A stretch of DNA of 64,000 bases from Xenorhabdus poinarii G6 (GTDB taxonomy: Bacteria > Pseudomonadota > Gammaproteobacteria > Enterobacterales > Enterobacteriaceae). Below, in pieces: positions 1 to 8,570 of this stretch. Under the pieces are notes generated by a model. That model was not told the origin of the DNA, made no database searches, and was given only the letters and a program-made list of their open reading frames with translations. Position numbers and translations under genes: made by a program. The first letter of the stretch is position 1. The number at the start of each line of letters is the position of its first letter. The DNA lies in the NCBI RefSeq assembly GCF_000968175.1, contig NZ_FO704551.1:1736001-1800000 (forward strand). The letters are read 5' to 3'.

Positions 1-1283
1 CAGCATTAATGATTGGTTGGGGGATCACAGGCATCGGTATTCTCTTTTTAGCCGCTTCCTTACTGCTACTTTCACGACTTCGTCCTGATTTGGACAGCGG
101 TATTTTTACTTATGCAAAAGAAGGGTTTGGTGAGTTAGTTGGATTTTGTTCTGCCTGGGGGTATTGGTTCTGTGCCATTATTGCCAATGTTTCTTATTTA
201 GTGATTGTGTTCGCCTCATTGAGTTTCTTCACGGATACGGAGCACACTGTCATCTTTGGTGATGGCAATACTTGGCAATCGTTGATAGGTGAATCCATCT
301 TATTGTGGTTTGTTCATTGGTTAGTTCTGCGTGGTGTACAAACGGCGGCAGGCGTCAATTTACTGGCGACAATAGCAAAATTATTGCCGTTAGGCATATT
401 TGTTATTTTGGCCATTATTGCTTTCAAAATGGATGTGTTTACTTTTGATTTTAGTGGCATTGAAATGGGCGTACCTGTTTGGCAACAAGTTAAAGACACT
501 ATGTTGATCACGTTATGGGTTTTCATTGGTGTTGAAGGCGCTGTTGTGGTTTCAGCCAGAGCCAAAAAACGTAAAGATATTGGTATCGCAACCTTATTGG
601 CTGTTATCTCCGCGCTGAGCGTCTATTTGCTTGTTACTCTGCTCTCCTTAGGATTAGTTCCCAGACCTGAACTAGCAGAGATGCGTAATCCTTCAATGGC
701 TACGCTGATGGTAGGATTAATGGGTTCTTCCGGTGAAATCGTCATTATTGCTGGATTGATCATTTCTGTTTGTGGTGCTTATCTGAGCTGGACAATCATG
801 GCGGCAGAGGTGCCATTTATCGCTTCTTTACACGGCTCATTTCCTAAAGAATTTAAGAAGCAAAACAGTCAAAAATCGCCTGCGTCATCACTTTGGATCA
901 CAAATATGGCGATTCAGCTTTCTTTGGTCTTAATTTGGTTAAGTGGCAGCAACTACAATACGTTACTTTCTATTGCATCAGAGATGATTCTTGTACCTTA
1001 CTTTCTTGTTGGTGCATTTCTAATGAAAGTTGCTTTTCAACGCAGTAGCCGCGCGTTATTTGCGATTGCTTTCGGGGCTTGTACTTATGGGTTATGGTTG
1101 TTGTATGCATCTGGTTTAATGAATCTTTTACTATCGGTGGTATTGTACGCACCGGGATTATTGGTTTTCTTATATGCCCGCCAACAAAATCAAAAAAGAA
1201 GGCCTTTGAACAGAGCAGAAAAATTGTCTATGGTTGCCTTATTTTTGGTTGTTGCCCCATCTACCTGGTTATTGATTCACTAA
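1..1283 (+). CDS. Amino-acid antiporter, APA family (ArcD-like), 5' end outside window
   Basis: Polytopic inner-membrane transporter of the basic amino acid/polyamine antiporter branch of the APC superfamily, probably exchanging arginine, lysine or ornithine. The 424 residues after the first ATG (position 9) are almost all hydrophobic helices. The frame stays open to the window edge (Ala-Leu precede that Met) and the glycine-rich first membrane segment expected in the family is missing, so the true start lies upstream. The stretch ALMIGWGITGIGIL corresponds to the family's second helix, and FIGVEGAVVVSARAKK to its conserved central glutamate/serine region. Substrate is inferred from family only. 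A strong terminator follows 36 bases after the stop. Confidence 0.8.
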   Translation, partial: ALMIGWGITGIGILFLAASLLLLSRLRPDLDSGIFTYAKEGFGELVGFCSAWGYWFCAIIANVSYLVIVFASLSFFTDTEHTVIFGDGNTWQSLIGESILLWFVHWLVLRGVQTAAGVNLLATIAKLLPLGIFVILAIIAFKMDVFTFDFSGIEMGVPVWQQVKDTMLITLWVFIGVEGAVVVSARAKKRKDIGIATLLAVISALSVYLLVTLLSLGLVPRPELAEMRNPSMATLMVGLMGSSGEIVIIAGLIISVCGAYLSWTIMAAEVPFIASLHGSFPKEFKKQNSQKSPASSLWITNMAIQLSLVLIWLSGSNYNTLLSIASEMILVPYFLVGAFLMKVAFQRSSRALFAIAFGACTYGLWLLYASGLMNLLLSVVLYAPGLLVFLYARQQNQKRRPLNRAEKLSMVALFLVVAPSTWLLIH

Positions 1284-1318
1284 TCATTATCTTCATTTGT
1301 TTACATTTTCGTGAGTAA

Positions 1319-1354
1319 AATAAGAGGGGAAATATATTTCCCCTCTTATTTTTT
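1319..1354 (+). terminator. Rho-independent terminator after the APA transporter
   Basis: A perfect 14-bp stem (AATAAGAGGGGAAA with its complement) closes on a TATA loop and runs directly into a T-tract. The symmetric A/T flanks would let it work on both strands. Confidence 0.9.
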
Positions 1355-2124
1355 GTTAAAATTTAGTGAAAGAGTAACCTGAATAAGTTAGTGAGTATCC
1401 TTTTTTTTGCTGTTATTTAAGTTTTGATGGGTTTATTTTAAGTTAAAAACTAAAAGTATGTTGTAACTAAATAAAAATAAATATGATTAATTTATAGGCA
1501 AAACATAAATATTAATTTTGTTTTCACTTTGATACATTTATGGGAAAGATAGTAATAATTCTTTTTTCGGATTACTCATTACCAACAATAAGTTAACTTT
1601 ATACAAATATAATCAATGTGAATTTCACTTAATGGCAGATATCCAGCCTAACATAAGATAAATACTTAACAGAAAAACAAAAATTGAAAACATTATTTAC
1701 AAATGCATAATATTTTTTTAAAAACACAGAGAAGAACAAAATACAGACATGAATATATCTTTATTTTTTACGACCCATCATAAATTAATAATTAATCTTA
1801 TAAAACAGAATAAAACTTCATTAACGTTCAGAAAAACCATGCACCATAAATAACAATGCTATTTATGATGTCTTTTTAGACTTAAACTCTAAATATCGAG
1901 ATTAGTCGAGTTATTATTTTGATTTATTCTAATTAATCACTACTATATTCTATACCCCATCTATTGATGAGGGTATGTGGACGATTGTTTTTTTCAACTG
2001 AAAACCTAAGCAATCCATTAGTTGGGTGCTTTACGTACAATCGTATAACCTTAAACATTAACTTAATCACTTATTTCTCTGCCGAATAAATTTCAATTTC
2101 GTCTGAGATGGGATGTATTAGAAA
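1355..2124. other. Long AT-rich leader of the fimbrial operon
   Basis: About 770 bases with no supported ORF, very AT-rich, of the kind H-NS commonly silences. It contains one copy of the 20-bp direct repeat (1451-1470), a hairpin built on ATACCCCATC/GATGAGGGTAT near 1955-1977, and a short inverted pair ACGATTGT/ACAATCGT around 1980-2044. No recombinase gene lies nearby, so an invertible switch is not supported. The promoter for the fimbrial genes is presumably here but I could not assign it. Confidence 0.5.
1451..1470 (+). repeat. 20-bp direct repeat, left copy
   Basis: TAAAAGTATGTTGTAACTAA occurs identically and in the same orientation at 15165-15184. The match ends abruptly on both sides. 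The two copies bracket the fimbrial, exporter, WYL, AhpD-like and LysE genes. Confidence 0.7.
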
Positions 2125-2643
2125 ATGAAAACAACATTACTTATTTCATCTTTATTTGTATCATCGGTATTTATGTCTGCGGCACATGCTATTGATGGTC
2201 AAATCAAATTTACAGGAAAAATTACTGATTCTGCATGTAAAGTTGACCCAAGTTCAGCTAACCAAACCGTCAATATGGGAACGATAGCCGCAAATTCATT
2301 TGATGGGCCTTCCTCTACGTCTTCCCCTTCCCGCTTTAGCATCAAATTATCCGAATGCCCAAAAAGTAACAAAAGCGTACAGGTCAAATTTGATGGGCAA
2401 ACAGATGCATCCAGAAAATATTTAGCGCTGGAGGGAGGAAACGCAGCTAAAGGTGTCGCCATCGCACTGTATGAAGACGATAACAATACACCAATCCCTA
2501 TGTTTAAAAGCTCACGTTCTCAAGATTTATCGGACAGTAAAACACAAGAACTGCATTTTATTGCCAAATACATAGCAACAAGTTCTCCCGTAACGCCAGG
2601 TTTAGGTGATGCAGTCACTAACTTTACAATTACCTATAACTAA
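2125..2643 (+). CDS. Fimbrial major subunit (type 1 pilin family)
   Basis: Chaperone-usher pilin of 172 residues. A signal peptide ends at the AHA motif near residue 22, followed by the usual GxIxFxGxITDSAC start of a mature pilin. Two cysteines (in TDSACKV and LSECPKS) would form the conserved disulfide. The C-terminus ends in an alternating hydrophobic strand, FTITYN, with the penultimate tyrosine that chaperones recognise. As first gene and shortest, most typical pilin of the cluster it is probably the shaft subunit. Chaperone, usher and a tip-type protein follow on the same strand. The family is clear; the adhesin specificity is not predictable. Confidence 0.9.
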   Translation: MKTTLLISSLFVSSVFMSAAHAIDGQIKFTGKITDSACKVDPSSANQTVNMGTIAANSFDGPSSTSSPSRFSIKLSECPKSNKSVQVKFDGQTDASRKYLALEGGNAAKGVAIALYEDDNNTPIPMFKSSRSQDLSDSKTQELHFIAKYIATSSPVTPGLGDAVTNFTITYN

Positions 2644-2815
2644 GTTATCGGTGTATAACTGAGTCACCGATTATCAGGTCGTCACTCATGGAATAAATGG
2701 CAAGGAAGCCAAAACAATAATATGGCGATAGTCTTAATATTAAAAATGAAAATAACCTATTGATTATCTTTATTTATTAGTAAACATAAGAATAATATTG
2801 TTTGGAGAAGCCATT

Positions 2816-3502
2816 TTGAAATATTTTCGTATCTTAATTCTTTTTTTCATCTACACGTTTAGCATCCATACAGCTGTTGCCGGTGTCGTCATTGGTGGTA
2901 CACGGGTTGTTTATATTAGCGATCAAAAAGAAGCATCCATTTCTATTAGTAACCCTGAAACAAGTATTTCCTACCTCATTCAATCATGGGTTCAAGGCGA
3001 ACATGACGAAACTAAAGTGCCTTTTATCATCACGCCCCCACTTTTTAAGTTGACGGCAGGGAATGAGAATATTTTACGCATTGTTAAAACCGGATTGAAT
3101 TTACTTGATGATAGAGAATCATTGTTCTGGCTCAACATCAAGTCTATTCCAGCCACAGTCAAATCTGAACAGAACCAGTTACAAATCACCGTAAAATCTC
3201 GGTTTAAATTATTCTATCGTCCAGCCTCTTTAGCAGATAATGCCAGCATGGCCCATAAAATGCTGAAATTCAGAATGGCTGGACGTCAGCTCATCGCCGA
3301 GAATCCAACACCGTATTACATCTCTTTTTCTGAAGTATTGACCAGTAATGGTACAGAAATGTATGAAGTTCAAACGGCGGGAATGATTCCCCCTTTTCAA
3401 CAAGCAAGTTGGGATATTCCTATTAAAAACATCCATCAAGTGACTTGGAAAACAATTAATGACTTTGGCGGCGTCACGCCAGAAGAAAAATACACCTTCT
3501 AA
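2816..3502 (+). CDS. Periplasmic fimbrial chaperone (PapD/FimC family)
   Basis: Two-domain immunoglobulin-like chaperone that delivers pilins to the usher by donor-strand complementation. I start it at the TTG at 2816 because GGAGAAG lies 5 bases upstream; this gives 228 residues beginning with a signal peptide that ends near TAVAG. An in-frame TTG at 2798 would add six residues but has no ribosome site. Family marks are VVIGGTRVVY (strand A1 with the subunit-anchoring Arg), LLDDRESLFWLNIKSIP (chaperone signature) and VKSRFKLFYRP (the conserved Lys of the G1 region). It sits 172 bases after the pilin and 88 before the usher. Confidence 0.92.
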   Translation: MKYFRILILFFIYTFSIHTAVAGVVIGGTRVVYISDQKEASISISNPETSISYLIQSWVQGEHDETKVPFIITPPLFKLTAGNENILRIVKTGLNLLDDRESLFWLNIKSIPATVKSEQNQLQITVKSRFKLFYRPASLADNASMAHKMLKFRMAGRQLIAENPTPYYISFSEVLTSNGTEMYEVQTAGMIPPFQQASWDIPIKNIHQVTWKTINDFGGVTPEEKYTF

Positions 3503-3590
3503 CCGAAAAATTACATCATTTAGATATATCCAATCAATTTTAAGATAAAACGTGAAAGGTAAAGGGTATATCAATAACTAGAAAATCATT

Positions 3591-6173
3591 ATGGATAAAT
3601 ATCGTCATTATCTTCAACAACACATTTCTGATAATCGGGTGTTATTTATCAAGCTAAGCTTGCGCTATTTCTATAGTACTTTTTTTATCTGTGTGTTGTT
3701 CCTCACAGAATTTTTAATCCTTACCAATAAAGCTTATGCTGAAGAGTATTTCAATATCAATGCGTTAGAAACGCCTTCAGGATTTCCAAACGATATTGAT
3801 CTCTCTATTTTTACTCAAGATGATCAACAACCGCCAGGACGTTATTGGGTCGATATCTACCTAAACCGGGAAAAAATAGATGTCGGCAATGTTGATTTTA
3901 TTCGTGTCAATAATCAGCTTGTCCCCAAACTGAAAATACGGCAACTCAAAGATATGGGAGTCAATATTGATGCATTCCCATTACTGCGCAATCTGACACT
4001 AGAAACCGAAATCACTGATCTCGGGCACGCTATTCCATCCGCATCGTCTTCTTTTGATTTTAAGCGTCAACGGCTAGATATCAGCATTCCACAAGCTGCA
4101 TTGCACTCCCAGAGTAGAGATTATGTTCCTTCTCACCTATGGGAACAGGGATTAACCTCTTTGCTGATCAATTATAACTACAGTGGTTCCAAAACCTGGC
4201 AAGATAATCAGCGAGATAATCAATCTGCATCAGCAACGAATCATTTCCTTAATCTTAGAACAGGCGCAAATTGGGATGCATGGCGTTTACGCAATTATTC
4301 CACTTACAGTAGCCAGAATAAAAAATGGCAAAGTCTCAATACTTATCTCCAGAGAGATGTACAAGCATTAAAAAGCCAGTTAACACTTGGAGATAGTTAT
4401 ACCCCTTCCCCCATTTTTGAGGGCTTTCAATTTCGAGGAATACAATTAGCTTCCGATGACAAGATGCTGCCCGATAGCTTAAAAGGATTTGCACCAACAA
4501 TCAGAGGAATAGCACAGAGTAATGCCCAAGTCACTGTGAAACAAAATGGTTACATTATTTATGAAACTTACGTTTCTCCGGGCGCTTTTGTCATTAATGA
4601 CCTCTATCCGACCAATACCACGAGCAATCTGGAAGTCATTGTCAAAGAAGCTGATGGCAAAGAGTATCGTTCTGTGCAAACGTTTTCTGCTGTACCTATT
4701 ATGTTAAGGGAAAACAGTCTGCGTCACTCGCTGACGCTGGGAAAGTACCAGTCTCATTCTCAGTATGGTAAGGCCCCCTATTTTATGCAGGGGACGGTCA
4801 TTTATGGTATTTCCAATCGGGTTACTGCATATGGGGGCGCCATCATGGCAAAAGATTATCAATCCATCGCGTTGGGGACAGGTTACAGCCTCTCGAATTG
4901 GGGTTCTCTTTCCTTCGATGCAAACTATGCCAGAACGCATTTTAGTTCCGACGTCGGTGGTACCAACTATGACGGGCAGTCTTATCGTTTTCAGTATGCT
5001 AAAGACATCGCTAAAACCGGTACTAACGTCACGCTGGCGGGTTATCGTTACTCGACACGAAATTTTTATGATTTTAAAGAGGCCAATGAGCTGGAAATAA
5101 CTCACTATGGTCATCACAGTACCAATAAACGCAGTAAATTACAGTTCCATATTAATCAAACTCTGGGAGACTGGGGAAATATTTATCTCTCTGCTTTCCA
5201 GCAAGATTATTGGTATCAAAAGGGTTATGAGAGAAATATCAGTGCTGGTTATGGTTCGCGTTATAACACCATCAATTATAATCTGAACTATTCTTACGAT
5301 ACCTTCCCCAATTCAAATCGCCATGAGCAGATTTTATCGTTCAGTATTCAAATTCCTCTTGACCACTGGCTGAAAAACAGTTGGGCAAGCTATAACATGA
5401 CCCACAGTAAAAACGGTGATACTTCTCATCAGCTCAGTTTAAGTGGCACCACGCTTGAAGATAACAATCTGATTTATAGCATTCAGCAAAATTACGCTAG
5501 TCGTCATCACATCCGTGGCGGAAGTCTCAACGCTGAATACAAAGGGCCATATAGCCAGATCAGCGCAGGTTACAATTATGAAAAATACGTCCGTCAATTG
5601 CATTATGGGTTAAATGGCGGGATTGTTGTTCACCCTTACGGTATGACTTTTTCTCAATCTTTAGGCGATACGTTGGCGTTGGTGCGTGCTAATGGGGCTT
5701 CGGGTATTAAAGTCCAAAATCATACGGGAATTAAAACTGACTGGCGGGGTTACGCTATCGTGCCTTATGTCAGTAGCTATCGAAAAAACCGTATTTCTCT
5801 GGATACACATTCAATGGGCAATAACGTTGATATTGATATCAACACACAGACTATTATCCCAACCCACGGATCGCTGAGCCTGGCTAATTTCCAGACTCGC
5901 ATCGGTCATCGTGTTTTGTTGACACTTTCCCACAATGGTAAAGCGGTTCCATTTGGCGCAACAGCAACACTAGCGCAAAAGAATAAGATAGATGAACCAA
6001 ATAGCGCGATTGTCAGCCATGATGGACTGGTTTATCTCAGTGGGCTTCCTGAATCCGGTAACCTCAGGGTGAAATGGGGACATAAAGAAGTACAGGAATG
6101 TCGTGCCAGTTATCAATTACCTGATGAAGAGCCGGTTTCAGGTTTGTATACAATTGAAGCCACCTGTCATTAA
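3591..6173 (+). CDS. Outer-membrane fimbrial usher (FimD/PapC family)
   Basis: The pore that assembles and secretes the pilus, 860 residues, the usual usher size. A long N-terminal signal region ends at NKAYAEEYFN, leading into the periplasmic N-domain (PPGRYWVDIYLN). The mid-protein FRGIQLASDDKMLP and GFAPTIRGIAQSNAQVTV are the highly conserved barrel and plug-proximal motifs. The C-terminus has the paired cysteines of the second C-terminal domain (VQECRASYQ and EATCH). No frameshift or stop is seen, so the machine looks intact. The subunit gene 3' of it starts 53 bases further. Confidence 0.95.
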   Translation: MDKYRHYLQQHISDNRVLFIKLSLRYFYSTFFICVLFLTEFLILTNKAYAEEYFNINALETPSGFPNDIDLSIFTQDDQQPPGRYWVDIYLNREKIDVGNVDFIRVNNQLVPKLKIRQLKDMGVNIDAFPLLRNLTLETEITDLGHAIPSASSSFDFKRQRLDISIPQAALHSQSRDYVPSHLWEQGLTSLLINYNYSGSKTWQDNQRDNQSASATNHFLNLRTGANWDAWRLRNYSTYSSQNKKWQSLNTYLQRDVQALKSQLTLGDSYTPSPIFEGFQFRGIQLASDDKMLPDSLKGFAPTIRGIAQSNAQVTVKQNGYIIYETYVSPGAFVINDLYPTNTTSNLEVIVKEADGKEYRSVQTFSAVPIMLRENSLRHSLTLGKYQSHSQYGKAPYFMQGTVIYGISNRVTAYGGAIMAKDYQSIALGTGYSLSNWGSLSFDANYARTHFSSDVGGTNYDGQSYRFQYAKDIAKTGTNVTLAGYRYSTRNFYDFKEANELEITHYGHHSTNKRSKLQFHINQTLGDWGNIYLSAFQQDYWYQKGYERNISAGYGSRYNTINYNLNYSYDTFPNSNRHEQILSFSIQIPLDHWLKNSWASYNMTHSKNGDTSHQLSLSGTTLEDNNLIYSIQQNYASRHHIRGGSLNAEYKGPYSQISAGYNYEKYVRQLHYGLNGGIVVHPYGMTFSQSLGDTLALVRANGASGIKVQNHTGIKTDWRGYAIVPYVSSYRKNRISLDTHSMGNNVDIDINTQTIIPTHGSLSLANFQTRIGHRVLLTLSHNGKAVPFGATATLAQKNKIDEPNSAIVSHDGLVYLSGLPESGNLRVKWGHKEVQECRASYQLPDEEPVSGLYTIEATCH

Positions 6174-6226
6174 CGACATTGGCACATTTATTTGACCTAT
6201 ATTTAAAAAATAATGGGAATTATTCT

Positions 6227-7240
6227 ATGGCCAAGAAATTAAAATTATTATTGGCAAGTACATTTTTCATCGGCACGATGAGTAGCTTTGATAGTTTAGC
6301 GAACTTTGATAGTTTAACGAACCGTTATTGCCAATATTCTCCGGGTTTTGCACCAGGCATCACTCCCGTCTCTTTCGGTGCAATTACGATCCCCCGAGAC
6401 CACCCTATCGGCACAACGATCAAAGAAATACGTCTGGATCAAGTTAACGAAGCAGGTAACATCGCTCTTTGTAATGCGGACATAAAAACAACATGGGACC
6501 GACCCTATCTTAGACCTGCAAACTATAACAATGATGCGATTTATGAATCAGGTGTTCCGGGAGTAGGCATCCGTATTAATACGTGGGCTACAGGTTATGA
6601 TATTGATTGGTTACCCAGAACAGCAGATCATCCCTTCACATGCCGCCCACCGCAAAACGTGTCATGGGCAACACAATATTGCGGAGAATCATGGGGTTAT
6701 TTGACAGTACAATTAATCAAAATTGCATCGACAACCGGTTCAGGCGCTGTCAGGCGGGCAACGCTAACTCGAGCCAAATTAGGTAATGATCTTGTTCACA
6801 CTTTTTATTTGTCGGACACCTATATCACGACTAAAGGCTGTACCCTTAGTCAAGGAATAATCCCTGTCCCTATGGGGGACATTAAAAAAAGTGATTTTCG
6901 TGGTATTTACAGCACCGCTGGCAGACGAGACTTTAATATCAAGATAAATTGCGACGCTAATGTTAATGTTGGCGTGACATTAGAGGGCACTCCCGCATTT
7001 TGGAATCATAAAAATATCTGGGCATTAGATTATAGTGACAACGTCACAGCAAAAGGCGTCGGTTTGCAGATTTTATATCTGAATCGCCCCGTATCAATGC
7101 ACGACCCGGTTGTGTCTGGTTCCAGCCAGTCAGGTGGAGATATCACTATTCCACTACAAGCTCATTATATTCAGACAGATTCAGAAATTATCCCGGGTCA
7201 AGCAAATGCCACCGCGACAGTAACATTAATTTATCAATAA
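6227..7240 (+). CDS. Fimbrial tip/adhesin-type subunit
   Basis: 337-residue two-domain fimbrial protein, last gene of the operon. I place the start at the ATG at 6227 (MAKKLKLLLAS) with GGGA about 8 bases upstream and a proper signal peptide behind it; the longer frame from 6179 starts at a TTG without a ribosome site. The N-terminal half (cysteine pairs in NRYCQYSP, ALCNADIK, FTCRPP, TQYCGES) looks like a receptor-binding domain. From about residue 210 a pilin domain follows (KGCTLSQGIIPVPMGDIK, NIKINCD) ending in ATVTLIYQ. This layout is that of MrkD/FimH-type adhesins. The ligand is unknown. Confidence 0.85.
   Translation: MAKKLKLLLASTFFIGTMSSFDSLANFDSLTNRYCQYSPGFAPGITPVSFGAITIPRDHPIGTTIKEIRLDQVNEAGNIALCNADIKTTWDRPYLRPANYNNDAIYESGVPGVGIRINTWATGYDIDWLPRTADHPFTCRPPQNVSWATQYCGESWGYLTVQLIKIASTTGSGAVRRATLTRAKLGNDLVHTFYLSDTYITTKGCTLSQGIIPVPMGDIKKSDFRGIYSTAGRRDFNIKINCDANVNVGVTLEGTPAFWNHKNIWALDYSDNVTAKGVGLQILYLNRPVSMHDPVVSGSSQSGGDITIPLQAHYIQTDSEIIPGQANATATVTLIYQ
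6287..6322 (+). repeat. 18-bp tandem repeat inside the adhesin signal-peptide region
   Basis: Two adjacent 18-bp units, TTTGATAGTTTAGCGAAC then TTTGATAGTTTAACGAAC, differ at one base and encode FDSLAN-FDSLTN right where the signal peptide should be cleaved. Confidence 0.8.
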
Positions 7241-7276
7241 ATTGACCCTATCCCCTCACCTTGTCATGATAATGAT

Positions 7277-7308
7277 GCGCCATAACTGCAATATTGAAGT
7301 TGTGGCGC
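7277..7308. terminator. Convergent hairpin between fimbrial operon and exporter operon
   Basis: GCGCCATAACT pairs with AGTTGTGGCGC around a 10-base loop in the 79-base gap between the two converging operons. There is only a weak T-tract on either side. Confidence 0.55.
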
Positions 7309-7319
7309 GTGATAGCTTT

Positions 7320-8570
7320 TCAACGGGGTAACGCGATAAATCCCTTTTCCAGCCCGTGAACTTCCATACCTTCCGGCATCGCTTTCCCGACAGTTACCCG
7401 ACGAGATACCGCCGGGCTTTTTAAATCCGGGCGCCAGGTTATGGTTACTTGTCCATCGCTACTGCGAGTTAATGCTTTTTCCGGCACAACAATGCCCTGT
7501 TTATTACGATAAATAACTATATTAACTTTGGCACTCATACCGGGTCTGATAAGGTAATCCTGTTGCATGGGTGAAGTCACTTTAATCATAACGTCATAAT
7601 AAATCGCCGATCCGGGGTTGTCGTTATTCACGCTTTGCATGGCAATGGTTTCAATTTCGCCATCCAGAAAGTGATCGGAAAATCCTTCCCCATTAATTTT
7701 TACTGCCTGTCCTTCTTTGAGTTTGGCGAGATCGGTTTCTTCAACTTTTGCCAATACCTGATACTGTGTTGTGTCCATTACTTCCAGTAAGGGCATGCCA
7801 TCGGTAACCCGAATGCCTGTCTGAATCGTTAATCGCTTTCCCTTTTCTCCCTGTGCTGCTCTGAGTACAACCCCGGAAAATGGCGCTTTGATTTCTTTAT
7901 GAGCGTATTGTTCCTGTAGCGTCTGGTAGCGACTGGTTGCATTTTGCAACTCCATCTCTGCAACACGTACATTGCCAGCACTGCCTTTTTGTCGGGTTGA
8001 TGCAAGATCATCCTTTGCAGAAGCGAGTTCCGTGAGTTGTCGGCGAAGTTGCTGCTCAAGGGTTTCCACTTCCATTCGTGGAACGATGCCCCGTGAAAAA
8101 AGTGCCTGTGTTTTTGCCAGATTATTTTTCAATTCCATCACCATATGATTCGCATTTTCGACATTTCTTCTGGCCCGGATGACTTCTTGACTATTTTCCC
8201 AATCATGCAATTGTTCAACGGCCGATGAGGCTTTGATCATTTCAACCTGCGCCTGCCGAAGTTCAATATCCAGCTTGCGGGTATCAAGTATCACTAATGT
8301 CTGGCCAGCTTTTACTGGTTGCCCTTCTTTGACCAAAACGTGTTTGATAATGGCATCAAATGGCACAGGGATAGTTTCAAGACGCCCGGATTGCAGCTTG
8401 CCTACCAGACCTAATTGTTTTTCTATCAGGCTGTGTTTTACTTCAATCCACTGTACTGCTCCCTGATCTGACGATGCTTTTGAGGACAAATACCCTGAAA
8501 ATAACAGAGCAAAAAAACAGATCACTATTACAAGTATACCAGCGATAGTCCATTGATAACGTTTATTCAT
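7320..8570 (-). CDS. Periplasmic adaptor of an ABC exporter (HlyD/MacA family)
   Basis: Membrane-fusion protein of 416 residues. The start at 8570 (MNKRYQWTIAG) overlaps the stop of the preceding TolC-like gene by 8 bases (ATGAATAA arrangement), the mark of translational coupling; the longer frame to 8633 lies inside that gene. One N-terminal membrane anchor is followed by a lipoyl half (KHVLVKEGQPVKAGQTLVILD), a coiled-coil hairpin of about 100 residues, the second lipoyl half (EIKAPFSGVVL) and a beta-barrel with membrane-proximal domain. It should link the inner-membrane ABC permease to the outer-membrane channel. Last gene of the operon. Confidence 0.9.
   Translation of the reverse strand: MNKRYQWTIAGILVIVICFFALLFSGYLSSKASSDQGAVQWIEVKHSLIEKQLGLVGKLQSGRLETIPVPFDAIIKHVLVKEGQPVKAGQTLVILDTRKLDIELRQAQVEMIKASSAVEQLHDWENSQEVIRARRNVENANHMVMELKNNLAKTQALFSRGIVPRMEVETLEQQLRRQLTELASAKDDLASTRQKGSAGNVRVAEMELQNATSRYQTLQEQYAHKEIKAPFSGVVLRAAQGEKGKRLTIQTGIRVTDGMPLLEVMDTTQYQVLAKVEETDLAKLKEGQAVKINGEGFSDHFLDGEIETIAMQSVNNDNPGSAIYYDVMIKVTSPMQQDYLIRPGMSAKVNIVIYRNKQGIVVPEKALTRSSDGQVTITWRPDLKSPAVSRRVTVGKAMPEGMEVHGLEKGFIALPR

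Noticed and set aside
1980-2044. ACGATTGT/ACAATCGT inverted pair upstream of the fimbrial operon as a phase-variation switch
   Set aside because: Only 8 bp long, about 48 bases apart, and no site-specific recombinase gene nearby; fim and mrp switches have longer segments and an adjacent recombinase.
2798-2815. Earlier TTG start for the fimbrial chaperone
   Set aside because: No ribosome site before it, whereas GGAGAAG is placed correctly for the TTG at 2816, which also gives a cleaner signal peptide.
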